DNA of 64,000 bases from assembly GCF_000785535.1 (NCBI RefSeq), contig NZ_CP007595.1, forward strand, positions 1,736,001 through 1,800,000, written 5' to 3'. Origin of the DNA: Arthrobacter sp. PAMC 25486. GTDB lineage: Bacteria; Actinomycetota; Actinomycetes; Actinomycetales; Micrococcaceae. This document shows, piece after piece, positions 45,785-53,575 of the stretch; the stretch's first letter is position 1, and every line of letters starts with the position of its first letter. Position numbers and translations under genes: made by a program. The notes under the pieces are model-generated. The model was not told the DNA's origin, made no database searches, and was given only the letters and a program-made list of their open reading frames with translations.

Positions 45785-46734
45785 TGGAGGGTATGACCAC
45801 CGCCCCGTTCCATACCCCGCCGCTGCTCCACCCCGTCCACCACTTTGGCCCGCGCACCATTGACTTCAACCGCCAGGTGGCGCTCATGGCGATCATCAAC
45901 CGCACCCCAGATTCCTTTTACGACGGCGGAGCCACCTTTGCGCTCGAGGCTGCGGTGGCCGCTTCACTGGCTGCCGTGAACGACGGCGCCGACTGGGTTG
46001 ACATTGGCGGGGTCCCCTTTGCGCCGGGGCCGGCCCTGAGCGCGGACGAGGAAAGTGAGCGGGTGGTTCCCGTCATTGCAGCGGTGGCCGCCGCCAGTGA
46101 TGTGATCATCTCCGTTGACACGTTTTTGCCGGAGGTGGCGGCGCGCAGCATTGCGGCCGGTGCCAACGTCATCAACGACACCACGGGGCTGTCCAACCCG
46201 GAGATCGCCTCGGTGGTGGCCGAATCGGGCGCCCACCTTGTCATCACCCACTCCTTGGCCGCGCCCCGCACCGTATACCCCCGGCCGCAGTACGACGACG
46301 TCGTCACCGAGGTGGCGGCCTTCTTGTCATCCCGGGTTGAGCTGGCGCTGTCGTTGGGGGTCCCGGCCGAGAAGATCATCATCGACCCCGGCCACGACTT
46401 GAACAAGAACACGCTGCACACCCTGGAAATCACGCGCCGCTTCAACGAGATTGCCGCCCTGGGCTTCCCCGCCCTGGCCGCGGTGTCGAACAAGGACTTT
46501 ATCGGTGAAACCCTTGGCCAGTCCAAGGATGAACGGCTGGAAGGCTCCATCGCGTCCGGGGTGATCTGTATTCTGGGCGGAGCCCGGGTGTTGCGCATGC
46601 ACAATGTGGCCGCGGCCAGTTCCGCCATCCGAATGACGGAGGCCGTCCTCGGGTGGCGGGAGCCGGCGTACCTGTTGCACAATATGGGCCAGCTCAACGA
46701 GCCGGCCCACCCCGCGCAGCCGGCAGATGTGTAG
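45784..46734 (+). CDS. FolP2-like dihydropteroate synthase homologue
   Basis: The 316-residue product has the DHPS TIM-barrel start MAIINRTPDSFYDGG (about 35-49), the INDTTG strand and GHDLNKNT. Where true DHPS has the pABA-binding STRPG loop it reads DIGGVPFAPGP, and the SRKXF substrate lysine region reads SNKDFIGETLG. These features match mycobacterial FolP2 (Rv1207), which is reported to lack DHPS activity. So it may use a pterin with a different partner. The ATG at 45784 overlaps the previous stop and follows a GAGGAG site. A real FolP is expected elsewhere in the genome. Confidence 0.85.
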   Translation: MEGMTTAPFHTPPLLHPVHHFGPRTIDFNRQVALMAIINRTPDSFYDGGATFALEAAVAASLAAVNDGADWVDIGGVPFAPGPALSADEESERVVPVIAAVAAASDVIISVDTFLPEVAARSIAAGANVINDTTGLSNPEIASVVAESGAHLVITHSLAAPRTVYPRPQYDDVVTEVAAFLSSRVELALSLGVPAEKIIIDPGHDLNKNTLHTLEITRRFNEIAALGFPALAAVSNKDFIGETLGQSKDERLEGSIASGVICILGGARVLRMHNVAAASSAIRMTEAVLGWREPAYLLHNMGQLNEPAHPAQPADV

Positions 46735-46788
46735 GATTTTGTGCACGGGCGCCACCCCTGCCACGGCCCGCTTGACAAGGAGCCACCC

Positions 46789-47580
46789 ATGATCGAGCGC
46801 ATCTTTCCCGACCCGGCCGTACTCTCCGGAGCCGCCCTGGAACACGAGGTGCTGGCCGCGCCGCCGGAGAACCGGCGCAGCACCAGGCCGTGGGTCAGCT
46901 TTAACTTCATTGCCAGCATTGACGGGGCCGCCTCGCTGGACGGACTGTCCGGACAACTGGGCAATGCCTGGGACCAACGCGTGTTTTCCTTGTTGCGCCA
47001 AACCTCGGACGTCATCCTGGTCGGCGCCCAAACCATCCGTGCCGAAGGCTATGGCGGGGAACTGCTGAGCCATGCCGCCCAGCAGTGGCGTTCGGACAAC
47101 TGGTTGTCCCCACATCCGCCGCTGGCCATCGTCTCCGGCTCCCTCAATCTGGACCCGGGGCTTGAGGTTTTCACCCAGGCGCCCGTCCGGCCGCTGGTTT
47201 TGACCCTGGCTTCGGCACCGCAGGAGCGGCGTGAGTCGCTGTCGGAGGTGTCCGACGTCGTCAATGTTGGCGAAGCTTCACTGGACGTGGCACGGCTCAT
47301 CGCGGAACTGTCGGGGCGTGGCTACCAGAACATCCATTCCGAAGGCGGACCCACACTGCTGGGCAGCTTTGCCGCGGAGGGCAGGGTGGACGAGCTCAAC
47401 CTGACGGTGTCGCCGCTACTGGTGGGCGGTGCGGCCGGCCGGATTGCGATGGGGGGCCATCACGGTGGCGCCGCAAGTGCGGCCGGTGCGGCCGGGGAGC
47501 TGGCGCGTTCCATGAACCTGGCGCGGATACTCAAAGCCGATTCGATGCTGTTCCTGCGCTACGTCCGACCCGATATGTAA
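46789..47580 (+). CDS. RibD C-terminal/DHFR-fold pyrimidine-reductase-family protein
   Basis: The 263-residue product matches the RibD C-terminal reductase fold. VSFNFIASIDGAASLDG begins the core, VILVGAQTIRAEGYG is the nucleotide-contacting strand, and IHSEGGPTLLGSF is the NADPH-binding GGXXL-like motif near the C-terminus. RibD-C enzymes reduce pyrimidine or pterin-like rings with NADPH. No deaminase domain is fused, so riboflavin synthesis alone is not implied. An AAGGAG site lies seven bases before ATG 46789. As the last gene of the cluster it could reduce a pterin made by FolE and the DHPS homologue. Confidence 0.85.
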   Translation: MIERIFPDPAVLSGAALEHEVLAAPPENRRSTRPWVSFNFIASIDGAASLDGLSGQLGNAWDQRVFSLLRQTSDVILVGAQTIRAEGYGGELLSHAAQQWRSDNWLSPHPPLAIVSGSLNLDPGLEVFTQAPVRPLVLTLASAPQERRESLSEVSDVVNVGEASLDVARLIAELSGRGYQNIHSEGGPTLLGSFAAEGRVDELNLTVSPLLVGGAAGRIAMGGHHGGAASAAGAAGELARSMNLARILKADSMLFLRYVRPDM

Positions 47581-47614
47581 GCCAGGCCCGGATCCCTCCC
47601 GCAGCTCCTCCCCC

Positions 47615-47640
47615 GTTCCTCGGTGACGTTCCTCGGTGAC
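47615..47640. repeat. 13-bp tandem repeat
   Basis: GTTCCTCGGTGAC occurs twice head to tail at 47615-47627 and 47628-47640, in the gap after the RibD-C gene. No role is evident. Confidence 0.6.
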
Positions 47641-47757
47641 GCTGTCGTTGCACAAAACCAGCTCCGGAGAGGCAATCCACTGCATGTGCTGCGTCAAGGG
47701 TCGGAGCCGGGGCCGCTAGACTGAATTCTTGGCACGTCAGCTATCGAAAGGTCTCCA

Positions 47758-48762
47758 GTGGGCGAGAAGTTCCTCACGCATTACCAAGTGTTGGGGCTGG
47801 CGCGCACTGCCACCGAGCGTGATGTGAAGATCGCGTACCGAAAAGCCGCCAAGATTGCCCACCCGGACCGGGGCGGGGACCCTGCGTTGTTTCGGCAAAT
47901 CACGCAGGCGTACGAGACACTCGTCGACCCGGTCAAGCGCAACGCCTACGACAAATCGTATGGGGCCACCGGCAGGTCCGCCTCGTCAGCATCCACCGGC
48001 AGCGCTCATGCCCATGCACGTGAGGGCTACCGTGGCACCTACGGTTCCTCGTCCCGTGCCGGCAGCGCCGGAGACACCGGCTTCGGGGGTTTCAACACCC
48101 GCCGCGCACCTGAAGAGCGACGCACAGCAGGGGATCCCGCTGTGTATTTTCCTTCGTACGAGGGACTGGCAGAGGGCGAAGTGCCCCTGCTGCCCCGTCC
48201 CACCGCCGCCCAGCCCGTCCACGGCGCGCCGCGCAAACGCGGACTATTTGGTGCCACGTCGCGGCTGGCCCGCGAGGCGCGAACGGCCCAGCTGATCATG
48301 CAGCAGGTGCTGCCCGGCATTCCGGCCGCACGGTTGATCAACGGCGTGACTGCACCCTTCAACAGCGGCTACGTGGACCACGTTCTTGTGTCGGGCTACC
48401 GCATCGCCATTGTCGGCTCGATGCTGGTTCCCAACGGAGCGTTCCGCTGGGACGGCAGCACCCTGGTCCATGGCAGCAAAGCGGTGGCCCCGCCCCAGTT
48501 GATTCCGGCAACCCGCCAATTCCAGGACCTCTTTCCCGAATGCAACGTCACGGCCTGGGTGTGCGTACACAGCAACACCGGGAACCTCTTTGAACCTGTC
48601 ATCGACTACGCCCGCGGCACCGACCCGGACGGTTCAAACACCGTCAACGTCGCCAACGCCGCCCGCTTCACCCGCGAGGTCAAGCACTTCCTGGCCTCGG
48701 GACCCTCCCCCAATGTGGTGGACCTGTCCATCCTGGACCGGCTGCTCGGCGGCATGTACTGA
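47758..48762 (+). CDS. DnaJ-domain protein with a C-terminal NERD-like domain
   Basis: Residues 1-75 form a J domain with HYQVLGLARTATERDVKIAYRKAAKIAHPDRGGD. The invariant HPD motif indicates it can stimulate an Hsp70. A G/S/R/A-rich linker follows to about residue 155. The C-terminal region (about 175-334), with YVDHVLVSGYRIAIVGSMLVP and FPECNVTAWVCVHSN, looks like a divergent NERD (nuclease-related) fold, although the catalytic lysine pattern is not clear. There are no zinc-finger repeats, so it is not a type I DnaJ. The GTG start follows an AAAGG site. Confidence 0.8.
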   Translation: MGEKFLTHYQVLGLARTATERDVKIAYRKAAKIAHPDRGGDPALFRQITQAYETLVDPVKRNAYDKSYGATGRSASSASTGSAHAHAREGYRGTYGSSSRAGSAGDTGFGGFNTRRAPEERRTAGDPAVYFPSYEGLAEGEVPLLPRPTAAQPVHGAPRKRGLFGATSRLAREARTAQLIMQQVLPGIPAARLINGVTAPFNSGYVDHVLVSGYRIAIVGSMLVPNGAFRWDGSTLVHGSKAVAPPQLIPATRQFQDLFPECNVTAWVCVHSNTGNLFEPVIDYARGTDPDGSNTVNVANAARFTREVKHFLASGPSPNVVDLSILDRLLGGMY

Positions 48763-48786
48763 GCCGAAGGCGGTAGGATAAAACTC

Positions 48787-49260
48787 GTGTTTCGCATCCT
48801 ATTCCTGACCCCAGAGATCCCCGGCAATACCGGCAACGCCATCAGGCTGGCCGCCATCACCGGCGCCGAGCTGCACCTGGTTGAACCCCTTGGCTTCGAC
48901 TTCTCAGATGCCAAGCTGCGCCGTGCCGGCCTGGACTACCACGATCTTGCGGTGGTCACAGTGCACAAGACCCTCGAAGCAGCATGGGAGGCACTGGCAC
49001 CCACCCGTGTCTTTGCCTTCACCTCAGACGGGGAAAAAGGCTACACCGACGTGGCCTACCAACCCGGCGACGTGTTGCTGTTCGGCCGCGAATCCGAGGG
49101 CCTGCCCGACGACGTCAAGGTCGACCCGCACATCACCGCACGCGTCCGGCTGCCCATGCTCCCCTCATTGCGATCCCTGAACCTGGCCAACGCCGCCTCC
49201 ATTGCGGTCTTTGAAGCCTGGCGGCAAAACGGCTTTGCCGGAGCACAGCTACAAGCCTAA
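48787..49260 (+). CDS. trmL: tRNA (cytidine/uridine-34 2'-O)-methyltransferase TrmL
   Basis: TrmL is a small SPOUT methyltransferase that 2'-O-methylates the wobble base of leucine tRNAs. The 157-residue product carries the family blocks PEIPGNTGNAIRLAAITGAELHLVEP, LLFGRESEGLPDDV and MLPSLRSLNLANAASIAVFEAWRQ, which form the knotted SAM site. The start is GTG at 48787. The gene follows the DnaJ gene by 24 bases and is likely co-transcribed. Confidence 0.95.
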   Translation: MFRILFLTPEIPGNTGNAIRLAAITGAELHLVEPLGFDFSDAKLRRAGLDYHDLAVVTVHKTLEAAWEALAPTRVFAFTSDGEKGYTDVAYQPGDVLLFGRESEGLPDDVKVDPHITARVRLPMLPSLRSLNLANAASIAVFEAWRQNGFAGAQLQA

Positions 49261-49332
49261 ATACTGAGGCCGGCCTTGATCCACCGCCGGATAGCCGGCT
49301 GAGGCAAGAATCATCATCAACTGGAGGTATGC

Positions 49333-50145
49333 ATGTCCGCTCGCGATCCTGGCCTGGCGTTCACCGATGGCGCACTGCAATTTGAGGCTTGGTCCGACAA
49401 ACTCTGGGACCCCATGGGCCGGGATGTTGTTGCGGCCGCTGTCCTGCAACCAGGTGAGAAAGTTCTCGACGCGTGCTGTGGCACCGGCGCGGCAACGATT
49501 CCTGCTGCCCTGGCCGTAGGTCCCAGCGGGACGGTCGACGGCGTCGACATCTCCACCGGGCTCCTGCGCATTGCGGCCGCCAACTTGGCCGAGCGCGGGA
49601 TCATCAACACAACCCTGACGGAAGCCGATGTCACGGAATGGCGCGGCCACCGCACCTTTGACGCCGTCCTGTGTTCCTACAGCATGTTCTTCTTCGCCGA
49701 CATGGAAGCCGGTGTGGAACATCTCGCATCCATGCTCCGGCCGGGCGGAAGAATTGTCACCAGCACGTGGATTGAAGGCGCCCTGGAGCCGTTCGCCGGA
49801 CGCATCCTCGAGGCCGCCATCAAGGAACGTCCCCGGCTGGCGGGCGTTGTTCCTGCGGTCAATCAGAACATGGCCCGGGTGGCTTCCGTCGAGGCGCTTT
49901 CCATGTGGCTTGAAGAGCGCGGTCTGGAAGATGTGAGCGTGTCAACGCATCCACTCACCCTGACCGTCGACGACGCCATGGCCTGGAACCTGGTCATGGG
50001 AAGCGGGTGGCGCACGCTGCTCCCCCGCGATCCCGAAGCGATTTCCAGGGTCCGCCGCGATTTCATCCGCTCCGTGGGTCCGCTCATCGAAATGAATTCG
50101 GATGCCATGATCGCCACGGCCTCGGTCCCCCGCCGCAACCACTGA
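49333..50145 (+). CDS. Class I SAM-dependent methyltransferase
   Basis: The 270-residue product has motif I VLDACCGTGAATIP (about 45-58), the acidic motif II GVDIST, and motif IV FDAVLCSYSMFFF. The C-terminal part ends with an HTH-like helical region. This resembles the UbiE/COQ5-like group that methylates small molecules. A GGAGG site lies five bases before the ATG. The acceptor cannot be inferred. The gene ends just before the palindrome at 50203. Confidence 0.85.
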   Translation: MSARDPGLAFTDGALQFEAWSDKLWDPMGRDVVAAAVLQPGEKVLDACCGTGAATIPAALAVGPSGTVDGVDISTGLLRIAAANLAERGIINTTLTEADVTEWRGHRTFDAVLCSYSMFFFADMEAGVEHLASMLRPGGRIVTSTWIEGALEPFAGRILEAAIKERPRLAGVVPAVNQNMARVASVEALSMWLEERGLEDVSVSTHPLTLTVDDAMAWNLVMGSGWRTLLPRDPEAISRVRRDFIRSVGPLIEMNSDAMIATASVPRRNH

Positions 50146-50202
50146 TTCGTTCTCTCTGGGCGCCAGCCGGCGACTGGCGGCTGGAAAATGCCGCACTTTG
50201 TG

Positions 50203-50272
50203 AAAAATGCCGCCGTTTGCCGGTAATGCCATGGTTTGATCTATGGCATTACCGGCAAACGGCGGCATTTTT
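50203..50272. repeat. 70-bp perfect palindrome (REP-like), copy B
   Basis: Arms 50203-50232 and 50243-50272 are perfect 30-bp reverse complements built on AAAAATGCCGCCGTTTGCCG. The loop is GGTTTGATCT. A partial unit AAAATGCCGC also lies just upstream at 50185-50194. The loop is the exact reverse complement of the loop in copy C, so the two elements are in opposite orientation. Confidence 0.95.
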
Positions 50273-50362
50273 GCCCGCTCGCCATTGACGCGCCCTGTGG
50301 AGTTATCCACAGGCAGCGAATTGCACCTGTTGGGGCGGGCAAACAGGTGCAAGGCTGGTCTC

Positions 50363-51388
50363 ATGGACCTTCCCAGACTCATCCGGTCGGCGGATTATGA
50401 CAACGTCGGCGACGACAGGAGAAAGCTAACGCAGCTTCATCGCAGCGGCAATCTGATGCGCGTGTACAGAGGCCACTATGTGAGTCCGGCCGACTGGAAT
50501 AGGCTCTCGCGTCGCGAACGTTATGGTTTACGCGCTACCGCGCACAGCAACCTGGCCACCGCCGGGCCTGTCTTCTGTCACGCAACTGCGGCATTGCTCT
50601 GGGGGTTGTGGATTGTTGGCATCCCGCTAAAGCTGCACGTCATGACCGAGGTGACAAGTAGTGGGCGCAACACCAAGGGGATCACCCGGCATATCGGCTC
50701 ACTCACCGAAAATGTGGTGCGGTGTGGCCCGTATCTGCTCGCTGACAAGCGGACCACCACCTTGCAGCTGATCAATTCGCTGTCTTTCCCTTTCGCTGTT
50801 GCTGTCTGTGATTCGAGCCTGCGGCCACCCGAAAAGAGAGGTGGCGTCAACCTGTTTGCAGAGCCTGGCCCGGAGCCGTTTCTCCATTCCCCCGCGTGGG
50901 ATACCGACTCTCCGCAAGGCAAACCTCTGTTGCTCGCTGACCTGCGCGCAGGTGCTGATGCCATGCGCAGCGCGGCCGCCAGAAAGCGAACACTTGCTGT
51001 TGTCAATTTCGCGTCAGCGTTGTCTGGATCTGCCGGCGAATCCCTGAGCCGGGCAAAGATGTTTGAGATGGGATTTCCGGAGCCGATTCTGCAGGAAAAA
51101 TTTGTGCTCGCTGATGGAAGCGACGCTTTTGTCGATTTCTGGTTCAAAAAGCAGCGGGTGGCAGGTGAGTTTGACGGGCTCGGCAAATACCTCAGATCTG
51201 ATTGGGGTGGCGGGCTCCCATTGCAGGAGCGGATCATTGCCGAGAAGAAGCGTGAGGACCAGATCAGGGCCCACGGCGTGGGATTTGCCCGGTGGGACTG
51301 GAACGACATGAAAAACCGCGAACGGATGGCTTACATTTTGAGACAAGCCGGAGTTCCTCAAGACCGCTTTGGACGCCGTCCGAACTGA
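50363..51388 (+). CDS. AbiEi/DUF559-like protein (possible antitoxin-domain nuclease)
   Basis: The 341-residue product begins with an HTH-like segment (DLPRLIRSADYDNV..LTQLHRSGNLMRVYRGHYVSP) of the kind found in AbiEi-type antitoxin domains. The C-terminal part (about 240-330) has LADGSDAFVDFWFKKQRVAGEFDGLGKY and RIIAEKKREDQIRAHGVGFARWDWND, resembling DUF559/Vsr-like endonuclease folds. The catalytic acid pattern (D...E.DG..K) is suggestive. Such proteins are common accessory genes in Arthrobacter. The ATG at 50363 lies within an AT-rich leader. It is bracketed by palindromes B and C. The function is inferred only. Confidence 0.75.
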   Translation: MDLPRLIRSADYDNVGDDRRKLTQLHRSGNLMRVYRGHYVSPADWNRLSRRERYGLRATAHSNLATAGPVFCHATAALLWGLWIVGIPLKLHVMTEVTSSGRNTKGITRHIGSLTENVVRCGPYLLADKRTTTLQLINSLSFPFAVAVCDSSLRPPEKRGGVNLFAEPGPEPFLHSPAWDTDSPQGKPLLLADLRAGADAMRSAAARKRTLAVVNFASALSGSAGESLSRAKMFEMGFPEPILQEKFVLADGSDAFVDFWFKKQRVAGEFDGLGKYLRSDWGGGLPLQERIIAEKKREDQIRAHGVGFARWDWNDMKNRERMAYILRQAGVPQDRFGRRPN

Positions 51389-51421
51389 CAGTTTGCCACA
51401 AGCTATTTTAGAGAACAGCAA

Positions 51422-51487
51422 AAATGCCGCCGTTTGCCGGAAATGCCATAGATCAAACCATGGCATTTCCGGCAAACGGCGGCATTT
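51422..51487. repeat. 66-bp perfect palindrome (REP-like), copy C
   Basis: Arms 51422-51449 and 51460-51487 are perfect 28-bp reverse complements with the same AAATGCCGCCGTTTGCCG core as copy B. The loop is AGATCAAACC, the reverse complement of copy B's loop. It lies between the AbiEi-like gene and etfA, where it could also terminate transcription. Confidence 0.95.
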
Positions 51488-51515
51488 CCCACAACTGTGG
51501 ATTTTTCGGGTGGGA

Positions 51516-52484
51516 CTAGGCCCGGCGCTTCTTGATTTCTTCCACGGCCTGGGGCAGCACCTGGAACAAGTCGCCCACGATGCCGAAGTCGGCGATCTCA
51601 AAAATCGGTGACTCCGAGTCCTTGTTCACGGCCACAATCAGCTTGGACGTCTGCATGCCGGCCTTCTGCTGGATGGCTCCGGAAATGCCCACCGAGATGT
51701 AGAGCTGCGGGGACACCTTCTTGCCCGTCTGGCCCACCTGCGAGGCATGCGAGATCCAGCCCGCGTCGGTAGCTGCACGGGACGCACCCACTGCTGCACC
51801 AAGCACATCAGCCAGTTCCTCAATAGGTGTGAAGTCACCGTCGACGCCGCGGCCACCGGCCACAACAATGCGAGCATCTTCTAGTTCCGGACGGCCGGAG
51901 GCGGCACGCGGGGTGCGTGAAACAACCCGGGCGCCCAGGCTTGCCGGAGCAAACGCAACCTCAATGGTTTCAACGTCCGGCGAGCTCGCCTGTGCTGCTG
52001 CGGAAGCCTCGACACTGTGCGCCTTCACGGAGATGACAGCGACCGCTGACGTAGCCCGCGCCTCCACAGTCCAGGACCCCGCAAGGACAGACTTGTGCGC
52101 CAGGAGGGTCCCGCCGTCGTGCGTCACCGAAACGGCATCGGTGATCACGCCGGCGTTCAACGCGACACCCACGCGGGCCGCGATTTCCTTGCCCGCGGCG
52201 CTGTTCTCAACCAGCACGGCGCTGGCGGACACGGCGGCCGCGGCCTGGGCCACGAGGTCGGCCTTGGGTGCCACGAGGAACTGGCCCAGCTCGGCCTGCT
52301 CCGACGCCAGCACCCGGGAAACGCCTTGGGCGCCCAACTCCGCGAGCAGCTCGGGCGTCACCGCACCGGCCACAACGGCTACGGGATCACCGGCGCTGCG
52401 GGCCAGGGTGAGGAGCTGCGCCGTGGTGGTGGAGAGCTTCCCCGGCGCATCCAGCTGATCAACATAAACAACAATTGCACTCAT
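51516..52484 (-). CDS. etfA: Electron transfer flavoprotein alpha subunit
   Basis: EtfA binds FAD and passes electrons from acyl-CoA and other dehydrogenases to the respiratory chain. The 322-residue product has the C-terminal FAD-binding module GRGVDGDFTPIEELADVLGAA, VGQTGKKVSPQLYISVGISGAIQ and IVAVNKDSESPIFEIADFGIVGDL. The gene follows etfB by 12 bases on the same strand. ETF-ubiquinone oxidoreductase is not in this window. Confidence 0.97.
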   Translation of the reverse strand: MSAIVVYVDQLDAPGKLSTTTAQLLTLARSAGDPVAVVAGAVTPELLAELGAQGVSRVLASEQAELGQFLVAPKADLVAQAAAAVSASAVLVENSAAGKEIAARVGVALNAGVITDAVSVTHDGGTLLAHKSVLAGSWTVEARATSAVAVISVKAHSVEASAAAQASSPDVETIEVAFAPASLGARVVSRTPRAASGRPELEDARIVVAGGRGVDGDFTPIEELADVLGAAVGASRAATDAGWISHASQVGQTGKKVSPQLYISVGISGAIQQKAGMQTSKLIVAVNKDSESPIFEIADFGIVGDLFQVLPQAVEEIKKRRA

Positions 52485-52496
52485 GAAAGAAGTTCC

Positions 52497-53303
52497 TTAG
52501 ATCAGTTTCTGCGCGGCCAGGAAGTCAACAAGCTGAATGCCGGCATCGCCCGAATCGGTGATGATGGTGCCGGCGGTGCGGGCGGGGCGCTCGGCTGCCG
52601 CGGTCACCTGGGTCAGGGAACCGGCATGTCCGACGGCGTCTGCCGCCACCCCGAGCTCGGCCAGGGACACGGTGGTCACCTTCTTCTTCTTCGCGGCGAT
52701 GATGCCCTTGAAGTTGGGGTAGCGCGGCTCGTTGGCCTGGTCGGTCACGGAGACGAGGGCAGGCAGGGTGGCCTGGATTTCCTCGGAGAAGTCATCGCCG
52801 TCGCGGCGGGCCGTAACAGTGGTGCCGGTGACATCCAGGGCGGAGGCGAAGGTGATCTGTGGCAGGTCCAGCCGGGCGGCCAGCTGCGCCGGAATGATGG
52901 AGGTTTCCCCGTCCGTTGACGCCATGCCGGTGATGACAAGGTCAACTTGTCCGAGGGACTGGATGGCTGCGGCCAGGGCCAGGGAGGTGGCGGAGGCGTC
53001 GGAACCTGCGAGCGCGTCGTCGCTGACGTGCAGCCCCTGGGTTGCCCCGATCTGCAGCGACTTTTTCACTGCAGCGGCGGCAGCTGCCGGGCCCAGTGTC
53101 AGGGCGGTGACGGTGTTGCCGCCCTTCGCACCGCCGCGTGCATCGGTCAGTGCCAATGCCGCTTCAAGTGCGTATTCATCGAGTTCGGACAGGATGCTCT
53201 CGTTGCGGTCAAGCCGGTGAGCATCACCTGTCAGGTGTCGGTCAAATTGCGCGTCTGGCACATATTTGACCAGTACGACAATATTCAGTGCTGAGTTTTC
53301 CAC
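52497..53303 (-). CDS. etfB: Electron transfer flavoprotein beta subunit
   Basis: EtfB forms a heterodimer with EtfA and binds AMP. The 268-residue product starts with NIVVLVKYVPDAQFDRHL and contains the signature VITGMASTDGETSIIPAQLAARLDLPQITFA and an ANEPRYPNFKGIIAAKKK segment. GTG 53303 (AAAGGAC six bases upstream) is preferred over the ATG at 53321, which lies on top of that ribosome site. It is divergent from the LysR gene. Confidence 0.95.
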   Translation of the reverse strand: MENSALNIVVLVKYVPDAQFDRHLTGDAHRLDRNESILSELDEYALEAALALTDARGGAKGGNTVTALTLGPAAAAAAVKKSLQIGATQGLHVSDDALAGSDASATSLALAAAIQSLGQVDLVITGMASTDGETSIIPAQLAARLDLPQITFASALDVTGTTVTARRDGDDFSEEIQATLPALVSVTDQANEPRYPNFKGIIAAKKKKVTTVSLAELGVAADAVGHAGSLTQVTAAAERPARTAGTIITDSGDAGIQLVDFLAAQKLI

Positions 53304-53554
53304 TGCTGTCCTTTGTGTCATGGACGGATGGTTGTGCCGCGCCCGTACCCGTTGGCGGGTGGGTGCGGCTGGTTCGCCCTTGGCCTACCCCACCAGCTTA
53401 GTTCGTGGCGGGCAGGTGCGGAATTTCCCGCGTCGAAACTTTACTCCCGGCGAACAAGGCCGTCTGGTTTTTATTTGCTCTGCCCATTGCACTTCGTGCA
53501 GTTGCTGGCGCGGTGTGGCGGGATGTACGACGGCGGCGATTGGCGCCGGGCTTG

Positions 53555-53571
53555 CCGGTCCTGTAGACCGG
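53555..53571. promoter_or_regulatory. Short inverted repeat next to the LysR start
   Basis: CCGGTC (53555-53560) and GACCGG (53566-53571) pair around a five-base loop, four bases before the GTG of the LysR gene. It could be a regulator half-site pair or an mRNA hairpin that hides the ribosome site; no Shine-Dalgarno motif is evident otherwise. Confidence 0.4.
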
Positions 53572-53575
53572 TGGT

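Noticed and set aside
53266..53575. Small plus-strand open frames between etfB and the LysR gene
   Set aside because: They overlap the etfB start or have no domain and no start signal; the region is a divergent promoter.
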